DNA from: an uncultured Eubacteriales bacterium
GTDB taxonomy: Bacteria; Bacillota; Clostridia; Oscillospirales; Oscillospiraceae
Length of the DNA stretch: 11,429 nt
NCBI GenBank assembly: GCA_900550705.1
Contig: URTG01000041.1
Coordinates: 1 to 11,429 of the forward strand
Direction of reading: 5' to 3'
The notes below the pieces were generated by a model. It had not been told where the DNA came from. It searched no databases and was given only the letters and a program-made list of their open reading frames with translations. The position numbers were made by a program, and so were the translations under genes. Each line of letters starts with the position of its first letter. The stretch's first letter is position 1. Below are positions 1 through 5,724 of the stretch, piece by piece.

Positions 1-2502
1 ATTATGGTCGGCGACGAGAACGGCAAGTTTAACCCCGAAGCGAAGGTCACCCGTAACGAGATGGCAGTCATCATGGCTAACCTGATGGACTACCGTGTCT
101 CCAACTACAAGGGCACCTCTCCCTTCACCGATGTCCCCGCGTGGGCCGAGCCCTATGTGGCTGCGTGCTTCACCAACGGCATCGTGTCCGGCTACGACGC
201 CAAGACCTTTGGCGGCAACGATTCCGTCGCCACCAGCCAGGCCGCGCTGATGCTGATGAAGGCCCTGGGCTACTTCCAGTATCAGTCCGATTTCGCCGAT
301 GATTGGCAGCTGTCCACCATCAAGCAGGGCAACAAGATCGACCTGTTTGACGATGTCGCTTCCAACGTCAAGGAAGCCATGACCCGTAACGACGTGGCTC
401 AGCTGGTGCTGAACGCCCTGAAGTCCGGCATGGTCGAGGCCAGCGACGATACCATCAAGGTCAACACCGGTAATGTCAAGGTCGAGGCCGGCAAGGTCAA
501 CTACAACTACATCACCAGCAACAAGGACTATGCCAAGGCCATCGACAACAAGCTGCATGCCAACACCGACGCTACTCAGATTTCCGGCAGCATCGTTCAG
601 TTGGGCGAGAAGCTGTACAACGGCGACCTGAAGCTGGACGACAACGATTCCGACGACTTCGAGGCCCCTGCTCACACCTGGACCTACAAGAACTCCGAGG
701 TCGGCACCTACGCCACTGAGCCTGACTACACCTTCGCCGGTGAGGTCAAGAGCAATGCGATGTACAGCGCTGTCAGCAAGAGCGTTGCTACCAACTACAC
801 CTGGACCGTCTACACCGATGGCGACAAGAAGGCCGCTGTCGACATGAAGAAAGCGGTCAAGGCCAACAACAAGGAAACCCTGCCCGAGACTGCTCGCGGC
901 ACCAACACCTATGTGTACCTGAGCGATGATACCAATCCTGGCACCGCCACCGTCGTGGTGAAGACCATCAACATCGCTGAGGTCACCAAGGTCAAGGACG
1001 GCACGATCACTCTGGATACCGACATCGACGGCGCTAAGGACTTCGACATCACCGGTTACTCCGAGGGCGATATGGTCCTGTTCACCTACGCCGCCGACGA
1101 TGTTCAGGAGGTCCTGGGCAAGGCCGAGGTCAAGGAAGGCACCATCGAGACCGTCCGCAATGACAAGAAGATCATCATCGACGGCACTACCTATAACTAC
1201 GCCAAGGCTTTCAACAGCAGCATTGACGAGGGCAAGCTGGATGTCGACTATGTCGACCAGCAGGTCTCCTTCTACCTGGATGGCCAGGGCAACATCATTG
1301 CCTTCAAGGACACCACTGCCAGCCTGGATTACGGCTATGTGTACTCCGTTGGTGTTGCCAACAGCCAGTATGGCCACGACCGTGACTACGGCGCTAAGCT
1401 GGTTCTGACCGACGGTACTGTGAAGTCCGTTGTTCTGGACAGCGATACTGCTGACGAGGGCAAGAACGATCGCTCCTACACTTCTACTGAGTCCGGCGCC
1501 GAGGCCCAGGAACTCGATAAGGTTAGACATTATTGGGAGCACAAGATTGTTTCCTACAGCGTGAACGACAACGGCAACTACTCTCTGAGCGCTCGCACCG
1601 ACGTGCCTTATACCGCTTACACTTCCGTTGCTTCCTCTGATAAGGAAGACATTGTGAAGAACGGCTCTGCTCGCATTAAGCTGACCACTTCCGGCAACTA
1701 TGCCTACGCGGACAAGAACACCGTCTTCCTGGTCAACGACAGTGCTGACGACAATGACGACTTCACCGCTTATGTTGGCTACAGCAATGTTCCCACCATC
1801 GACGCCAATGTTGGCGGCACCGATGCCACTACCCTGACTGTTTACAAGAACAGCAAGGACGGCGTTGCCAAGGTGGTCGTGATCACCAACGCCGACGTGA
1901 AGGGCTCCGCCAACGACGTGATCTTTGTGGTTGGTGCGAAGCAGGCCGACCTGAAGGTCAACAAGACCGGCTCCACCGAGTACTACGTCTATGACGCTGT
2001 GGTCAACGGTGAGGTCACCTCCATCAAGGTCAAGCGCGATTCCACCGCTCAGAACAATCTGCTGAAGTTCCTGAGCAAGAACGAGATCGGTGTCTACTTC
2101 GGCATGAACAAGGACAGCAAGGGCTATATCACCACCCTGACCTCCAAGACTCCTTCCGATGTGGCTGTCAACGAGAAGACCAACACCGGTGCTTCCGCTT
2201 CTACCACCAACGTTGTTAAGGTCTCCGGCTTCAACCTGTGGACCGGCGTGAAGCGCGAGAGCAACGGCGGCAACGTCAGCTTCAAGTACAACCAGCGCAC
2301 TGATAAGTATGACATGAGCATGGCTGCCAACAGCAAGGCTCTGATCACCTACTACGATGGTGAGGACCTGAGCATTGCCTCTCGTCTGGTCTCCGACAAG
2401 TACGACGACGCGATCGTTGTTACCGATGACGGCGACATCATCGCCATCTGCGTCCTGGACAAGGAACTCAAGTCTGACGGCACTACCGACTTTGTCCACT
2501 AA
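1..2502 (+). CDS. S-layer homology (SLH) domain surface protein, 5' truncated
   Basis: The reading frame is open from the first base of the window and stops at TAA 2500-2502, so the true start, signal peptide and first SLH repeat(s) lie upstream. Numbering from the Met at base 4, residues 1-30 are the end of one SLH repeat (GDENGKFNPEAKVTRNEMA is the classic motif). Residues 40-93 are a full repeat (FTDVPAWAEPYV, then NGIVSGY). Residues about 105-145 look like a third, degenerate repeat (AMTRNDVAQLVLNAL). SLH domains bind pyruvylated secondary cell-wall polymers, so the protein is expected outside the cell. The remaining ~690 residues are rich in Asp, Lys, Asn, Thr and Val, have no membrane helix, and match no domain I recognise. 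They look like extracellular beta-rich modules. It ends in FVH without a sorting signal. From about base 1340 codons shift towards T-ending forms (GTT, GCT, ACT). The SLH part is secure; any enzymatic role is unknown. Confidence 0.9.
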   Translation: MMVGDENGKFNPEAKVTRNEMAVIMANLMDYRVSNYKGTSPFTDVPAWAEPYVAACFTNGIVSGYDAKTFGGNDSVATSQAALMLMKALGYFQYQSDFADDWQLSTIKQGNKIDLFDDVASNVKEAMTRNDVAQLVLNALKSGMVEASDDTIKVNTGNVKVEAGKVNYNYITSNKDYAKAIDNKLHANTDATQISGSIVQLGEKLYNGDLKLDDNDSDDFEAPAHTWTYKNSEVGTYATEPDYTFAGEVKSNAMYSAVSKSVATNYTWTVYTDGDKKAAVDMKKAVKANNKETLPETARGTNTYVYLSDDTNPGTATVVVKTINIAEVTKVKDGTITLDTDIDGAKDFDITGYSEGDMVLFTYAADDVQEVLGKAEVKEGTIETVRNDKKIIIDGTTYNYAKAFNSSIDEGKLDVDYVDQQVSFYLDGQGNIIAFKDTTASLDYGYVYSVGVANSQYGHDRDYGAKLVLTDGTVKSVVLDSDTADEGKNDRSYTSTESGAEAQELDKVRHYWEHKIVSYSVNDNGNYSLSARTDVPYTAYTSVASSDKEDIVKNGSARIKLTTSGNYAYADKNTVFLVNDSADDNDDFTAYVGYSNVPTIDANVGGTDATTLTVYKNSKDGVAKVVVITNADVKGSANDVIFVVGAKQADLKVNKTGSTEYYVYDAVVNGEVTSIKVKRDSTAQNNLLKFLSKNEIGVYFGMNKDSKGYITTLTSKTPSDVAVNEKTNTGASASTTNVVKVSGFNLWTGVKRESNGGNVSFKYNQRTDKYDMSMAANSKALITYYDGEDLSIASRLVSDKYDDAIVVTDDGDIIAICVLDKELKSDGTTDFVH

Positions 2503-2531
2503 TTTACACTAACCTGTAAATTTCAGACAAC

Positions 2532-2562
2532 AAAGACCCCCGGGCAACCGGGGGTCTTTCCT
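2532..2562 (+). terminator. Intrinsic terminator of the SLH gene
   Basis: A 12-bp perfect stem (AAAGACCCCCGG with CCGGGGGTCTTT) closes on a GCAA tetraloop. It lies 29 bases after the SLH stop codon and is followed by a T-containing tail. It should end the SLH transcript before the toxin-antitoxin repeats. Confidence 0.9.
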
Positions 2563-2574
2563 TATCTCTAACCA

Positions 2575-2612
2575 TAAAAACAGGGTCCCGGAATTCACAT
2601 CCCGAGACCCTG
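2575..2612 (-). terminator. Minus-strand terminator of toxin transcript 1
   Basis: Read on the minus strand, CAGGGTC/GACCCTG plus CGG/CCG form a GC-rich stem with one mismatch, followed directly by TTTTTAT. It can stop any toxin transcript that passes the first shared hairpin, and it faces the SLH terminator. Confidence 0.7.
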
Positions 2613-2630
2613 CGTGCTTGCCCTGCACCC

Positions 2631-2659
2631 TTGACAATCCGCTAAAAACCGGATATACT
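2631..2659 (+). promoter_or_regulatory. Sigma-A promoter of antitoxin RNA 1
   Basis: TTGACA (2631-2636), a 17-base spacer and TATACT (2654-2659) match the housekeeping consensus almost perfectly. The predicted start is near 2666. No ribosome site with a usable reading frame follows, which fits a promoter for a non-coding RNA. The same boxes and spacing recur in unit B. Confidence 0.88.
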
Positions 2660-2665
2660 TAGGAA

Positions 2666-2763
2666 CAGATAGGAGCTGTTGGCAGACGGCCAACCCCTCC
2701 GGCTTATAGAAAAAGAAGTAATCGCAAAGCCGTCGGAAGCTGTGGGCGATTACTTCTTTTTAT
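2666..2763 (+). ncRNA. Predicted antisense antitoxin RNA 1 (~97 nt)
   Basis: This RNA is inferred from a near-consensus promoter upstream and an intrinsic terminator at its end; both ends are approximate. It holds a small hairpin (GTTGGC, loop AGACG, GCCAAC), then the 16-bp terminator hairpin. Its 3' end is complementary to the last codons and the 3' untranslated part of the peptide mRNA made from the opposite strand. That convergent 3' overlap is the known arrangement of Gram-positive type I modules such as txpA/ratA, bsrG/SR4 and fst/RNAII. The likely role is to pair with the toxin mRNA and block its translation or trigger its decay. Expression has not been seen; the call rests on sequence architecture and its conservation in unit B. 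Confidence 0.72.
2710..2761. terminator. Shared bidirectional terminator hairpin 1
   Basis: A perfect 16-bp inverted repeat (AAAAAGAAGTAATCGC at 2710-2725 with its complement at 2746-2761) has a 20-base loop. On the plus strand it ends in T5; on the minus strand it ends in TTCTTTTTCTAT. It can therefore terminate both the antitoxin RNA and the toxin mRNA. The toxin stop codon lies inside the right arm. Confidence 0.85.
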
Positions 2764-2842
2764 TGTTCATGGCCGCAATGACCACGCCGATAACCGTTGC
2801 GAGTACGAGGGTGTATTGGAACAATCCATCGTATGTAACCAC
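2750..2842 (-). CDS. Type I toxin-like small hydrophobic peptide, copy 1 (30 aa)
   Basis: GTG start at 2840-2842 and TAA at 2750-2752 give 30 residues: MVTYDGLFQY, a hydrophobic segment from residue 11 to 24, then the basic tail MNNKKK. The start is set by an excellent ribosome site, AGGAGGTGATAAC-GTG. A short N-terminus beginning MVTY, one membrane helix and a Lys-rich end match the putative holin-like toxin family related to TxpA and BsrG of Firmicutes. Such peptides insert in the cell membrane and depolarise it or stop growth when overproduced. The gene converges on a predicted antisense RNA and has its own extended -10 promoter. The copy at 3159-3251 encodes the same peptide, with all three base differences silent, which is strong evidence that it is translated. 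The membrane-toxin role is inferred from family and layout. Confidence 0.83.
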   Translation of the reverse strand: MVTYDGLFQYTLVLATVIGVVIAAMNNKKK

Positions 2843-2850
2843 GTTATCAC

Positions 2851-2872
2851 CTCCTCTCCGGTTGGGGAGGAG
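2851..2872 (-). promoter_or_regulatory. Hairpin hiding the toxin 1 ribosome site
   Basis: In the toxin mRNA, CTCCTC upstream pairs with GAGGAG of the ribosome site (6 bp, one mismatch, 2 bp, 4-base loop). Sequestering the ribosome site this way is common in type I toxin mRNAs and keeps translation low. A second CACCTCTCC further upstream (minus strand, near 2898-2906) could pair with the same GGAGAGG. Unit B keeps the stem but changes the loop. Confidence 0.6.
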
Positions 2873-2943
2873 ACAAAGAAGCGTTCCTCCCTTTTGGAGA
2901 GGTGAAACCGCCCGCCGACTGTGCAGCACCTTGCACTGGTGTT

Positions 2944-2972
2944 AGAGTATCATAAATTGACAGAAAATGCAA
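2944..2972 (-). promoter_or_regulatory. Promoter of toxin mRNA 1
   Basis: On the minus strand TTGCAT (2972-2967), a 17-base spacer and TACTCT (2949-2944), with TGA before the -10 box, make an extended -10 promoter. It predicts a start near 2937 and a ~95-base leader. It is weaker than the antitoxin promoter, as expected if antitoxin RNA must be in excess. Confidence 0.65.
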
Positions 2973-2983
2973 TCTTTTTCCAT

Positions 2984-3020
2984 AAAAACAGGGCCCCGGA
3001 ACTTCCGTCCCGAGACCCCG
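2984..3020 (-). terminator. Minus-strand terminator of toxin transcript 2 (decayed stem)
   Basis: This is the equivalent of 2575-2612. Here the stem CAGGGCCCCGG against CCCGAGACCCCG has more mismatches, but it is still GC-rich and followed by TTTTTAT on the minus strand. The toxin 1 promoter begins only a few bases further on, so each cassette is a separate transcription unit. Confidence 0.5.
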
Positions 3021-3038
3021 CGTGCTTGCCCTGCACCC

Positions 3039-3067
3039 TTGACAATCCAGCGAAAACCGGATATACT
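3039..3067 (+). promoter_or_regulatory. Sigma-A promoter of antitoxin RNA 2
   Basis: TTGACA (3039-3044), a 17-base spacer and TATACT (3062-3067). The boxes are identical to unit A while the spacer has changed (CCGCTAAAAACC against CCAGCGAAAACC), so the promoter elements themselves are kept. Confidence 0.88.
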
Positions 3068-3073
3068 TAGGTA

Positions 3074-3171
3074 CAGATAGGAGCTGTTGGCAGACGGCCA
3101 ACCTCTCCGACGATGTTCAAAAAAGAAGTAATCGCCGTGCTTGTGAGGCTATGGGCGATTACTTCTTTTTA
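3074..3171 (+). ncRNA. Predicted antisense antitoxin RNA 2 (~97 nt)
   Basis: This is the paralogue of the RNA at 2666-2763, with ends estimated from the promoter and terminator. The GTTGGC/GCCAAC hairpin is unchanged. The stretch before the terminator and the terminator loop (3136-3154) differ strongly from copy 1. If pairing starts at these loops, each antitoxin would recognise its own toxin mRNA best. Confidence 0.72.
3119..3170. terminator. Shared bidirectional terminator hairpin 2
   Basis: The same 16-bp stem as in unit A (3120-3135 with 3155-3170) encloses a 19-base loop of quite different sequence. T-runs flank it on both strands (T5 on plus, T6 on minus). Confidence 0.85.
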
Positions 3172-3251
3172 TTGTTCATGGCCGCAATGACCACGCCGAT
3201 AACTGTTGCGAGTACGAGGGTATATTGAAACAATCCATCGTATGTAACCAC
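3159..3251 (-). CDS. Type I toxin-like small hydrophobic peptide, copy 2 (30 aa)
   Basis: GTG start at 3249-3251 behind AGGAGGTGATGAC, and TAA at 3159-3161. The 30-residue product is identical to copy 1. The three substitutions (TTC/TTT, TAC/TAT, ACG/ACA) are all synonymous third-position changes, so the protein sequence has been under selection since duplication. It has one hydrophobic helix (residues 11-24) and a KKK end. The role proposed is the same as for copy 1: a membrane-acting toxin held in check by the antisense RNA from 3074-3171. A small membrane peptide with another function is possible. A frame open further upstream also covers this gene, but only the GTG has a ribosome site. 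Confidence 0.83.
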   Translation of the reverse strand: MVTYDGLFQYTLVLATVIGVVIAAMNNKKK

Positions 3252-3259
3252 GTCATCAC

Positions 3260-3281
3260 CTCCTCTCCTTGCGGGGAGGAG
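3260..3281 (-). promoter_or_regulatory. Hairpin hiding the toxin 2 ribosome site
   Basis: CTCCTC/GAGGAG plus an inner CC/GG pair, with the same single mismatch as in unit A. The loop differs (TTGC against GGTT on the plus strand) while the stem is kept. This supports a structural role. Confidence 0.6.
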
Positions 3282-3351
3282 CCAAGAAGCGTTCCTCCCG
3301 TTTGGAGAGGTGAAACAGCCTGCCGACTGTGCAGCACCTTGCACTGTCCTT

Positions 3352-3380
3352 AGAGTACCATGAACTGACAGAAATTGCAA
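3352..3380 (-). promoter_or_regulatory. Promoter of toxin mRNA 2
   Basis: On the minus strand TTGCAA (3380-3375), a 17-base spacer, TGG before the -10 box, and TACTCT (3357-3352). The spacer differs from unit A at several positions while the boxes and the TG are kept. Predicted start near 3345. Confidence 0.65.
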
Positions 3381-3391
3381 TCTTTTTCCAC

Positions 3392-3440
3392 AAAATACGG
3401 GTACGGTTCCTTTTTTCGGAGCCGTACCCGTATTTTTTCT
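3392..3440. terminator. Strong (probably bidirectional) terminator after nadE
   Basis: A 19-bp stem (3392-3410 with 3418-3436, one G-T pair) closes on a TTTTTTC loop, 9 bases beyond the nadE stop codon. On the minus strand it ends the nadE transcript. On the plus strand its T6 tail blocks transcription from the antitoxin side into nadE antisense. Confidence 0.88.
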
Positions 3441-3445
3441 ATCGG

Positions 3446-5368
3446 TTACTGCAGGGTCTCCAACTCAGCCATCCACAGGTCGGCGCAGGCGTCGGAGGGC
3501 ATACGCCAGTCGCCCCGGGGGGAGAGGGTGACGGAGCCCACCTTGGGGCCGTCGGGCAGGCAGGAGCGCTTGAACTGCTGGGCAAAGAAGCGGCGGTAGA
3601 AGTTGTTCAGCCATTTCAGAAGCACCGCCCGGTCGTAGCGGTCGCCCAGGGCATATTGGGCCAGGCGGAAGACCTTACGGGGGGAGAAGCCCCAGCGGAC
3701 GGCGTAGTAGAGGAAGAAGTCGTGCAGCTCATAGGGACCTACCAGGTCCTCGGTCTTCTGGGCAATCTCGCCCTCCTTGGGGGGCAGAAGCTCGGGGGAG
3801 ACGGGGGTATCCAGAATATCCCGGAGGACGGCGGCCAGCTGGGGGTCCCGCTGCGCCTCCTCGTCGGCCACATAGGCCACCAGGTGACGCACCAGAGTTT
3901 TGGGGATACCGGCGTTCACGGCGTACATGGACATATGGTCGCCGTTATAGGTCGCCCAGCCCAGGGCCAGCTCGGACAGGTCGCCGGTGCCGATGACCAT
4001 GCCGCCGGACTGGTTTGCGGTGTCCATGAGCACCTGGGTGCGCTCCCGGGCCTGGCCGTTTTCAAAGGTGACGGACAGGTCGTCCATAGACTGGCCGATG
4101 TCCCGGAAGTGGACCCGGACGGCCTCGCCGATGTCCACGATTTTCAAGGCGGCCCCCACCCGCTCGGCCAGCAGCTCCGCGTTGGACTTGGTGCGGGAGG
4201 TGGTGCCGAAGCAGGGCATGGTGATGGCCACGATGTCCCCGGCGGGGCGGCCCAGCATGGCCATAGCCCGGGCGGTGATGAGCAGGGCCAGGGTGGAGTC
4301 CAGACCGCCGGACAGGCCCACCACGGCGGTTTTGGCGTGGGTGTGGGCCAGCCGTTTTTTCAGACCCAGGGCGGCCAGAGTCAGGATCTCCTGGCACCGG
4401 GCGGCCCGGTCGCCGTGGTCGGCGGGGACGAAGGGGTTGGGGGCCACGGGGCGGGTGAGCACGGTCTCCTCCAGGGGCAGGGAGAAGTAGACGGGGTAGA
4501 TGTTCGGGGCGTCCGCCGGGTACGTCGTCATGCGCTGGCGCTCGTGGGCCAGCCGCTGCACGTCGATCTCAGAGATGGTCAGGCCGGTCTCGAAGCGCTT
4601 CTGGGCCAGCAGGGTTCCGTTCTCCGCGATGATGCTGTGTCCGGCGTAGATGAGGTCGGTGGAGGACTCGCCCCAGCCGGCGTTGGCGTAGACATAGCCG
4701 CAGACCAGACGGCCGGAGGTGGCGGCCAGCAGGGTCCGGCGGTACTCGTCCTTGCTGACGGTCTCGTCGCTGGCGGAGGGGTTCAGGATCACCGTCGCGC
4801 CCCCCTGGGCCAGGCGGGTGGAGGGGGTGTCCGCCACCCACAGGTCCTCGCAGATCTCCACGCCCAGGGCGAGCAGAGGCTCGTCGATACAGCGGAAGAC
4901 CAGACCGGTGGAGAACTCCACGTCCCGGCCGGCATAGGGGATGGAGAAGTCCGTCTCCCCCAGCTCCCGGCCGGAGGTGAACCAGCGGGCCTCGTAGAAC
5001 TCCGTGTAGTTGGGCAGATTGCTCTTGGGCACCAGGCCCAGCAGCTCGCCCCGGCAGAACACCGCCGCGCAGTTGAACAGCTTGCCCTTGTGCCGCACAG
5101 GCAGACCCAGGGCCACCAGAATGTCCCGCTCCGCCGTGGCGATGAGGACGGCTTGCAGGGCCTCCTCTGCGCCCCGGAGCAGGGTGTCCTGCAAGAACAG
5201 GTCGCCGCAGGTGTAGCCCGTCAGACACAGCTCGGGCAGGCACAGGACCTTCACCCCTGCGTCCGCCGCCTGGTGGATCAGGCGGATACACTCTGCCCCG
5301 TTGTGGGCGCAGTCCGCCACCCGAATTTCCGGCACACCGGCCGCTACCTTAATAAAACCGTCTCGCAT
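3446..5368 (-). CDS. nadE: Glutamine-dependent NAD+ synthetase
   Basis: This 640-residue, cytoplasmic two-domain enzyme makes NAD+ from nicotinate adenine dinucleotide, ATP and glutamine, the last step of NAD synthesis. The N-terminal nitrilase-type glutaminase domain (about 1-290) has the Glu-Lys-Cys triad: E46 in LPELCLTGY, K115 in VPKSNLPNYTEFYE and C173 in EICEDLW. The synthetase domain follows, with the ATP-binding loop SGGLDS at 353-358 and the later GTGDLSELALGWATYNGDH motif. The length and C-terminal end (SPRGDWRMPSDA) fit the long bacterial form. ATG 5366-5368 is chosen because GGAGG lies 7 bases before it and the family sequence begins there; the frame stays open 53 codons upstream, but that stretch overlaps a terminator and leader RNA and is not protein-like. 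It is transcribed alone, convergent with the SLH side and divergent from the efflux operon. Confidence 0.95.
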   Translation of the reverse strand: MRDGFIKVAAGVPEIRVADCAHNGAECIRLIHQAADAGVKVLCLPELCLTGYTCGDLFLQDTLLRGAEEALQAVLIATAERDILVALGLPVRHKGKLFNCAAVFCRGELLGLVPKSNLPNYTEFYEARWFTSGRELGETDFSIPYAGRDVEFSTGLVFRCIDEPLLALGVEICEDLWVADTPSTRLAQGGATVILNPSASDETVSKDEYRRTLLAATSGRLVCGYVYANAGWGESSTDLIYAGHSIIAENGTLLAQKRFETGLTISEIDVQRLAHERQRMTTYPADAPNIYPVYFSLPLEETVLTRPVAPNPFVPADHGDRAARCQEILTLAALGLKKRLAHTHAKTAVVGLSGGLDSTLALLITARAMAMLGRPAGDIVAITMPCFGTTSRTKSNAELLAERVGAALKIVDIGEAVRVHFRDIGQSMDDLSVTFENGQARERTQVLMDTANQSGGMVIGTGDLSELALGWATYNGDHMSMYAVNAGIPKTLVRHLVAYVADEEAQRDPQLAAVLRDILDTPVSPELLPPKEGEIAQKTEDLVGPYELHDFFLYYAVRWGFSPRKVFRLAQYALGDRYDRAVLLKWLNNFYRRFFAQQFKRSCLPDGPKVGSVTLSPRGDWRMPSDACADLWMAELETLQ

Positions 5369-5399
5369 GGAGGGGCCTCCTTTTCTCGGCTGCTCGCAG

Positions 5400-5427
5400 A
5401 AAAAAGAGCCGCAATATCGCGGCTCTT
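5400..5427 (-). terminator. Intrinsic terminator in the nadE leader
   Basis: On the minus strand AAGAGCCGC, loop GATATT, GCGGCTCTT and a further TTTT form a classic intrinsic terminator. It ends only 31 bases before the nadE start codon and just ahead of its ribosome site. No minus-strand gene precedes it, so it is either an attenuator of nadE or the end of a separate small RNA. Confidence 0.85.
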
Positions 5428-5566
5428 GTAGTCCGGTTCTTTGGCAGGCGTGGCGTTCTCCTGCATCTCTCGGGTTACCCCTGTCAGTACCATCGGCGTG
5501 TGGATGCCACGAAATTGTCCACCTCAAAGAACCGTTCTATTCTACAGCCGTACCATCTCATATTGT
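5428..5566 (-). ncRNA. Candidate structured leader RNA (riboswitch-like) upstream of nadE
   Basis: On the minus strand a perfect 10-bp stem, CGGTTCTTTG (5534-5525) with CAAAGAACCG (5443-5434), encloses 81 bases. Inside are GGG-GUAA-CCC (5481-5472, a GNRA tetraloop), GCAGG/CCTGC (5464-5460 with 5448-5444) and GTGG-CAT-CCAC (5510-5500). The terminator at 5400-5427 follows 6 bases after the long stem. The 5' arm of the stem (CGGTTCTT) can also pair with the 5' arm of the terminator (AAGAGCCG, one G-U), so the two structures could be alternatives, as in riboswitches and attenuators. No long reading frame here resembles protein. I do not recognise the class; it lacks the T-box core and is not a convincing B12 or TPP element. 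It could also be an independent small RNA. Confidence 0.5.
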
Positions 5567-5572
5567 GTTTTC

Positions 5573-5601
5573 ATTCTACCATGATTCCCACTGTTTGAAC
5601 A
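5573..5601 (-). promoter_or_regulatory. Likely promoter of the nadE leader
   Basis: On the minus strand TGGTAGAAT is an extended -10 box (5581-5573), with a weak -35 (TGTTCA, 5601-5596) 17 bases upstream. Transcription would begin near 5566, about 32 bases before the long stem. The 5602-5693 stretch between this and the opposing tetR promoter is AT-rich, and I see nothing further in it. Confidence 0.5.
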
Positions 5602-5693
5602 GAGACTTTTCTCAAATTCCTGCCTCCATGGAAGAAGAAAATCTGCCGCCAAATTCCCATCCTGATTTTATCAGAATTTTAACGAAAAACCCA

Positions 5694-5722
5694 TTGACAC
5701 AAAGGGTTAACTTCCGTATAAT
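5694..5722 (+). promoter_or_regulatory. Consensus sigma-A promoter of the efflux operon
   Basis: TTGACA (5694-5699), exactly 17 bases, TATAAT (5717-5722): a perfect consensus promoter directly before the repressor gene. A promoter this strong fits one normally shut by a repressor, and an operator-like repeat covers its start site. Confidence 0.93.
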
Positions 5723-5724
5723 AC

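Larger units (their letters stand above)
2572..2979. repeat. Direct repeat unit A (~408 bp), toxin-antitoxin cassette 1
   Basis: The unit starts at CCATAAAAACAGGG and ends at GCAATCTTTTT, where the second unit begins at once. Unit A carries, in plus-strand order, a minus-strand terminator, a plus-strand promoter and antisense RNA, a shared hairpin, a minus-strand peptide gene, and that gene's promoter. It closely matches unit B (2980-3390) along its whole length. The least conserved parts are the loop of the shared hairpin and the bases just before it. The arrangement indicates head-to-tail tandem duplication of a self-contained cassette. Confidence 0.93.
2980..3390. repeat. Direct repeat unit B (~410 bp), toxin-antitoxin cassette 2
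   Basis: The second head-to-tail copy begins at CCATAAAAACAGGG where unit A ends, and runs to GCAATCTTTTTCCA. All functional parts of unit A are present at the same spacing (408-409 bases apart). Differences cluster in the hairpin loop, in the segment just before it, and in scattered leader positions. Confidence 0.93.

Noticed and set aside
2679..2945. 88-codon plus-strand frame in repeat unit A
   Set aside because: It starts inside the predicted antitoxin RNA without a ribosome site, crosses its terminator, and is not conserved as an open frame in unit B.
2847..3101. 84-codon minus-strand frame spanning the junction of the two repeat units
   Set aside because: It crosses a terminator and a promoter and is in a different frame from the conserved peptide; no matching frame of its own is supported in the other unit.
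2572..3390. CRISPR array or insertion sequence
   Set aside because: Only two long abutting copies, no short regularly spaced repeats, no transposase and no terminal inverted repeats.
3329..5431. 700-codon open frame on the plus strand opposite nadE
   Set aside because: It is antisense to a well-supported nadE. Its product is Gly/Gln/His/Val-rich low-complexity sequence with no motif, the usual shadow of GC-rich coding DNA.
5369..5527. 53-residue N-terminal extension of NadE
   Set aside because: It overlaps the leader stem and the intrinsic terminator, has no ribosome site, and does not resemble the family; ATG 5366-5368 has GGAGG at ideal spacing.
5428..5534. Cobalamin riboswitch, because of CCCGAGAGATGCAGGAGA followed by CCTGCC
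   Set aside because: It resembles a B12 box only loosely: the CAGGAGA and CCTGCC parts are split by extra bases, and the GGGAA / GGTG core expected upstream is missing; the element is also too short.
5428..5534. T-box leader, because of GAGGTGG followed by an intrinsic terminator
   Set aside because: The invariant AGGGTGGNACCGCG antiterminator core is absent and the gene is not an aminoacyl-tRNA synthetase or amino-acid gene.
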